A DNA stretch of 64,000 nucleotides from Frigoribacterium faeni. GTDB taxonomy: Bacteria > Actinomycetota > Actinomycetes > Actinomycetales > Microbacteriaceae. Shown here piece after piece: positions 57,611-64,000 of the stretch (the first letter of the stretch is position 1; each line of letters starts with the position of its first letter). The stretch lies in assembly GCF_007988805.1 (NCBI RefSeq), contig NZ_BJUV01000017.1, positions 1 through 64,000 on the forward strand, in the 5' to 3' direction. The notes beneath the pieces are model-generated. The model worked only from the letters and a program-made list of their open reading frames with translations, ran no database searches and was not told the DNA's origin. A program made the position numbers and the translations under genes.

Positions 57611-58468
57611 TCAGATGATCCCGTAGGCCGACGCCAGCTGGTACGACCGCAGCAGGACGATGGCCAGGACGACGACGCCGATCGCCACGATCGCCGCCGT
57701 CTGCACGCGGTGCTTCGAGCGGTGCCGCGTCTTCGAGTAGACGAACGCCACGGCGGCGCCGGCGACCAGGCCGCCGACGTGGGCCTGCCACGAGACGTTC
57801 GGGAGCACGATGCCGATCACGAGGTTGATCCCCACCAGCACCAGGAGCTGCACGCCGTTCGAGCCGCCGAGGCTCCGGGCGATGACGAAGAACGCCGCCA
57901 TGAGACCGAAGATCGCCCCGGAGGCGCCGATCACGCTGGTGGTCGGAGCGATCAGCGAGACCGCGGCCGCCCCTCCGATGCCGCTGATCGCGTACAGCGC
58001 CGCATAGCGGCCGCGCCCGAGCGTCCGCTCGAGCTGCCCGCCGAAGATGAACAGCGCGTACATGTTGAACAGCAGGTGGAGCAGACCCGCGTGGGCGAAC
58101 AGGGACGTCACCAGGCGCCACGGCTGCACGATCTCGAACGGGGCCGAGAACGACAGCAGGTTCGTGAACGAGGAGCCGAGGACGAACTGCAGCAGGTAGA
58201 TGACGACGCTGACGCCGATGAGCGAGTACGTCACGACGGGCGCACCGCTCGCGGAGGCGCTGCGGAATCGGGTCACGACCGCGGGCTGCACCCGAGGAGC
58301 GTTGCTGCGGGCCTCGCGGACGCACTCCGGGCAGTGCACGCCGACGGCCGCCGGCGTCTGGCACTGCCCGCAGATGGTCCGTCCGCAGCGCTGGCAGAGC
58401 ACGAAGCTCTGCCTGTCAGGGTGTCGGTAGCAGTAGTTCGCTGCATCCGACGGGGAGGGTTGCGTCAC
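57611..58468 (-). CDS. Rhomboid-family intramembrane serine protease with zinc-ribbon N-terminus
   Basis: 285 residues from GTG 58468. The N-terminal part (about residues 12-52) is a B-box-like zinc motif with Cys and His ligands (CYRHPDR, CQRCGRTICGQCQ, CPEC). Then come six or seven transmembrane helices with the catalytic Ser in VIGASGAIFGLMAAF and His in SWQAHVGGLVAGA. AHAGLLHLLFNMYALFIFGGQLE is a further hallmark. It cleaves transmembrane proteins; its substrates are unknown. It directly follows the cyclophilin gene (no gap), so the two are coupled. Confidence 0.92.
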   Translation of the reverse strand: MTQPSPSDAANYCYRHPDRQSFVLCQRCGRTICGQCQTPAAVGVHCPECVREARSNAPRVQPAVVTRFRSASASGAPVVTYSLIGVSVVIYLLQFVLGSSFTNLLSFSAPFEIVQPWRLVTSLFAHAGLLHLLFNMYALFIFGGQLERTLGRGRYAALYAISGIGGAAAVSLIAPTTSVIGASGAIFGLMAAFFVIARSLGGSNGVQLLVLVGINLVIGIVLPNVSWQAHVGGLVAGAAVAFVYSKTRHRSKHRVQTAAIVAIGVVVLAIVLLRSYQLASAYGII

Positions 58469-59008
58469 CTAGACCTCGTCGATGGTGACGCTCTCGATGA
58501 CGACGTCGTCGAGGGGCTTGTCGCGGCCGTCGGTCTTGACGGCCTCGATGGCGTCGACGACCTTCTTGGACTCGTCGTCGGCGACCTCGCCGAAGATGGT
58601 GTGCTTGCCCTGCAGCCACGGGGTCGCGACCGTCGTGATGAAGAACTGCGAGCCGTTGGTGCCCTTGCCGCCCTGGGTGCCGGCGTTCGCCATGGCGAGG
58701 ACGTAGGGCTTGCTGAAGTCGAGCTCGGGGTGGATCTCGTCGTCGAACTGGTAGCCGGGGCCGCCGATGCCCTGGCCGAGGGGGTCGCCGCCCTGGAGCA
58801 TGAAGTCCTTGATGATGCGGTGGAAGATGACGCCGTCGTAGAGCTTGTCGGTGCTGACCTTGCCGGTCGCCGGGTGCTTCCATTCGATGGTGCCGGTCGC
58901 CAGACCCGTGAAGTTGGCCACGGTCTTCGGGGCGTGGTTGCCGAACAGGTTGACCTTGATCGTGCCGAGGGTGGTGTTCACCGTGGCAACGGACGTGTGC
59001 TTTGACAT
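58469..59008 (-). CDS. Peptidyl-prolyl cis-trans isomerase (cyclophilin)
   Basis: 179 residues from ATG 59008. It assists protein folding by isomerising Xaa-Pro bonds. Cyclophilin features: GTIKVNLFGNHAPKTVANFTGL, YDGVIFHRIIKDFMLQGGDP with the catalytic Arg, MANAGTQGGKGTNGSQFFIT, and KHTIFGEVADDESKKVVDAI. No signal peptide, so it is cytosolic (PpiA type in mycobacterial naming). A longer upstream frame has no similarity. The stop abuts the rhomboid start. Confidence 0.95.
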   Translation of the reverse strand: MSKHTSVATVNTTLGTIKVNLFGNHAPKTVANFTGLATGTIEWKHPATGKVSTDKLYDGVIFHRIIKDFMLQGGDPLGQGIGGPGYQFDDEIHPELDFSKPYVLAMANAGTQGGKGTNGSQFFITTVATPWLQGKHTIFGEVADDESKKVVDAIEAVKTDGRDKPLDDVVIESVTIDEV

Positions 59009-59145
59009 AGGTCTCATCATCCCACAGGGGTCTGCCGCCTCAGAGAAGGCACAGACTCCGTGGTGTTCCCTGCCAGGTTGCGTCGTGCCAGGATGGAGGA
59101 GCCAGTATCCCCCTGGCCCCGTTGCCGACTCGTTGGAGGAACACT

Positions 59146-59682
59146 GTGGCCCTGTCACGCAAGCAGAAGAAAGAACTGAAGAAGTTCAAGAAGCACGCGT
59201 TCGACGTGTGGGAGGAGCAGCGCGAGGTCTTCGGGCACGCCGGCAAGGTTCTCGGCGACGTCCGCGACCGCGGGGTCAAGGCCGCGAACAAAGAGGTCGT
59301 GCCGCGCGTCAAGTCGGCTGTCGACAACAACGTCCGTCCCGCCGTCTCGAACGGCCTCGCCGCGGGCAGCCAGTTCGCCACCAAGGCGCAGGACCGTCTC
59401 AAGCACGACGTCTACCCGTCGGTGCAGTCGTACCTGAACGGGCTCGACATCACGAACGACCCCAAGGTCAAGAAGGCCGTGAAGAACGCCAAGAAGCAGG
59501 GCGCGAAGGTCGCGAAGAAGTACGCACCGGCCAAGAAGAAGTCCGGTCCCGGCGTCGGCGGCGTGCTGCTGATCGGCGTGGGCGTCATCGCTCTCGGAGC
59601 CCTGGTCTTCGCCGCCGTGCAGACGCTGCGCGCCGACGACGAGCTGTGGGTCGCCGACGACGACGCCGACACCAAGGCCTAG
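59146..59682 (+). CDS. Lysine-rich single-pass membrane protein
   Basis: 178 residues from GTG 59146 behind TTGGAGGAACACT. Residues 1-20 are strongly basic (LSRKQKKELKKFKKH). A helical region (about 20-110) contains VLGDVRDRGVKAANKEVVP and DVYPSVQSYLNGLDI. A second Lys-rich patch (KVKKAVKNAKKQGAKVAKK) precedes one transmembrane helix (VGGVLLIGVGVIALGALVFAAV, about 139-160), and the tail is acidic (DDELWVADDDADTKA). Two Lys-rich blocks on the cytoplasmic side suggest contact with nucleic acid or lipid head groups. I do not recognise a named family. Confidence 0.75.
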   Translation: MALSRKQKKELKKFKKHAFDVWEEQREVFGHAGKVLGDVRDRGVKAANKEVVPRVKSAVDNNVRPAVSNGLAAGSQFATKAQDRLKHDVYPSVQSYLNGLDITNDPKVKKAVKNAKKQGAKVAKKYAPAKKKSGPGVGGVLLIGVGVIALGALVFAAVQTLRADDELWVADDDADTKA

Positions 59683-59697
59683 TCGCTCCGCACCACC

Positions 59698-59735
59698 ACG
59701 AAGGGCCCGCATCCACCAGGATGCGGGCCCTTCGT
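59698..59735. terminator. 17-bp perfect hairpin
   Basis: Left arm 59698-59714 (ACGAAGGGCCCGCATCC) pairs perfectly with 59719-59735 around the loop ACCA. It ends the Lys-rich membrane protein gene and lies opposite the tRNA-Ala downstream region. Confidence 0.88.
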
Positions 59736-59776
59736 CATGCGCGTACCGCACCCCCCGCAGCGACGCAGTCGCCCCC

Positions 59777-59869
59777 GTGCGCCACAGGAGCGGCGGCGCA
59801 CCGACGAGCACAGACAAGAAATCCCCGCGACCCGACGAAGTCGGGGAGCAGGGAGAGATCCATTTCTTG
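59777..59869 (-). terminator. Double-hairpin module downstream of tRNA-Ala, related to the tRNA-Leu array
   Basis: Directly follows tRNA-Ala on the minus strand. CAAGAAAT (59815-59822) and ATTTCTTG (59862-59869) close a stem with an inner CCCGAC/GTCGGG hairpin (59831-59845). A second hairpin GTGCGCC/GGCGCAC (59777-59783, 59795-59801) follows. Order, spacing and wording (GCACAGA between the two, GGGAGAG in the first) match one unit of the array behind tRNA-Leu. Confidence 0.7.
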
Positions 59870-59942
59870 TGGAGCCTAGGAGAATCGAACTCCTGACATC
59901 CTGCTTGCAAAGCAGGCGCTCTACCAACTGAGCTAAGGCCCC
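59870..59942 (-). tRNA. tRNA-Ala(TGC)
   Basis: 73 nt. The acceptor GGGGCCT (5' end at 59942) pairs with AGGCTCC, followed by discriminator A at 59870. D-arm GCTCAGTTGGTAGAGC, anticodon loop TTTGCAA with anticodon TGC, T-arm GGAGTTCGATTCTCC. CCA is not encoded. It follows tRNA-Ile by 40 bases, probably on one transcript. Confidence 0.98.
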
Positions 59943-59982
59943 GTGTGACTGGGGTTCACCCGCTGGTGGAACGACACGGGAG

Positions 59983-60056
59983 TGGGGCTAACAGGACTTG
60001 AACCTGTGACCTCTTCGTTATCAGCGAAGCGCTCTAACCGCCTGAGCTATAGCCCC
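59983..60056 (-). tRNA. tRNA-Ile(GAT)
   Basis: 74 nt. The acceptor GGGGCTA (5' end at 60056) pairs with TAGCCCC, followed by discriminator A at 59983. D-arm GCTCAGGCGGTTAGAGC, anticodon loop CTGATAA with anticodon GAT, T-arm CAGGTTCAAGTCCTG. CCA is not encoded. The Ile-Ala pair next to gyrA is the usual actinobacterial arrangement. Confidence 0.98.
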
Positions 60057-60103
60057 CGGACCGTCGTAAAGCCTACAGCACCACGACGGAGTTTCCGAAT
60101 CGA

Positions 60104-60123
60104 CGGTGCGGATCGCCGCACCG
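60104..60123. terminator. Small GC-rich hairpin after the DUF3566 gene
   Basis: CGGTGCGG (60104-60111) and CCGCACCG (60116-60123), loop ATCG. It lies between DUF3566 and tRNA-Ile, both on the minus strand. No T-run, so termination here is uncertain. Confidence 0.45.
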
Positions 60124-60140
60124 GGACTCGGTGATCCGAT

Positions 60141-60540
60141 TCAGTTGTTGGTGAATCCGACCAGCAGACCACCGGTGACGCGCACGCTCAGGTTGTAGAG
60201 CACGGCCACGATGGCGCCGATCACGGTGCCGATGACGACGTTCAGCACGGCGACGACGATCGAGAAGAGCATGACCTGGCCGACGTTGAACGAGTCCTGG
60301 ATCGAGAAGTTCTGATCGCCCAGGATGTCGCGCAGCAGCTGGTCGAGGTCGTTGAAGATGCCGGTCTGGTTGAGGATCAGCCAGATCAGGAACGTGGCGA
60401 CCACGGTGATGATGCCCAGGGCCACGGCGATCAGGAACGACAGCTTCACGACCGACCAGAAGTCGATGTAGACCAGCTTCAGCCGCACCTGCTTCGTGCC
60501 CGCGGGGCGTTTGGCTTTGCGCTGGAGTCTCTCCGCGACA

Positions 60541-60548
<8 letters not shown>
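60141..60548 (-). CDS. DUF3566 transmembrane protein
   Basis: 135 residues. A basic cytoplasmic start ([21 protein letters not shown]) precedes two transmembrane helices: about 30-58 ([29 protein letters not shown]) and about 95-120. [14 protein letters not shown] between them is the family signature. The gene overlaps the end of gyrA by eight bases, and this gyrA-DUF3566-tRNA order is conserved in actinobacteria. No function is known; the coupling with gyrase is probably positional. Confidence 0.92.
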
Positions 60549-63210
<2,662 letters not shown>

Positions 63211-63286
63211 GATTCTCCGTCTGTCGTGGTCTGCCCCGGTCCGGTCCGCGGGGCGCGGACGTCCTCCGGATCACCGGAGGCGCGCG

Positions 63287-64000
<714 letters not shown>

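Noticed and set aside
46184-60056. Integrated element at the tRNA genes.
   Set aside because: No integrase, no duplicated tRNA 3' end and core near-origin gene order on both sides.

Overview
The window is about 71% GC with GTG/TTG starts, many four-base ATGA/GTGA gene overlaps and many start codons only 6-8 bases behind a -10-like hexamer. Gene content (Lsr2, CarD, NucS, CrgA, the fhaA-fhaB-pstP-rodA-pbpA-pknA-pknB cluster, the coproporphyrin-dependent heme pathway, DUF3566 next to gyrA) marks it as an actinobacterial chromosome, most likely Microbacteriaceae (family level is inference). The right end is gyrA and the 3' part of gyrB on the minus strand, so the window should lie close to oriC.

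Layout. 1-12.6 kb: a truncated GntR regulator, TrhO-type tRNA hydroxylase, a flavin-binding stress protein, phosphofructokinase, an NfeD-flotillin pair, an MDR reductase, two tandem GntR paralogues that resemble the truncated one, an orphan ABC ATPase, and a PadR-regulated ABC/FtsX exporter. 12.7-25 kb: a nearly complete heme locus on the minus strand (hemE, cgoX, three small membrane proteins, chdC, cpfC, hemC, hemD, hemB, hemL) with hemA further upstream on the plus strand; an MDR reductase lies between hemA and hemE. Together these genes convert glutamyl-tRNA to heme through coproporphyrin. 25-31 kb: NUDIX hydrolase, lipoprotein, M13 peptidase, uracil permease, MATE exporter.

31-45 kb is the accessory-looking stretch: lipoprotein, ECF sigma factor with a membrane partner, DIP1984-family protein, a membrane protein with a YtrA-type GntR regulator, an Lsr2-CarD operon behind an AT-rich leader, LacI and GntR regulators, NucS mismatch endonuclease, a 76-residue orphan, HAD phosphatase, MFS and CDF transporters, a stress protein and an SRAP (HMCES/YedK) DNA-protein crosslink protein. 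Intergenic DNA here is rich in short tandem repeats.

46-64 kb is core, near-origin chromosome: tRNA-Leu followed by a tandem array of hairpins, the cell-wall growth and signalling operon fhaA to pknB, an opposing sortase-small membrane protein-amidotransferase operon, crgA, a small DnaA-box-like cluster, rhomboid protease and cyclophilin, tRNA-Ala and tRNA-Ile, DUF3566, gyrA, gyrB.

The most unusual observation is not a gene. A 12-base motif, GAGGAGGCGCGG, occurs at least eleven times exactly and many more times with one or two changes, in both orientations. It is frequent at gene ends and in intergenic DNA, sometimes as inverted pairs that form terminators, and it also occurs inside variable parts of coding regions. 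This pattern is reminiscent of DNA-uptake-sequence repeats, but that function is only a hypothesis.
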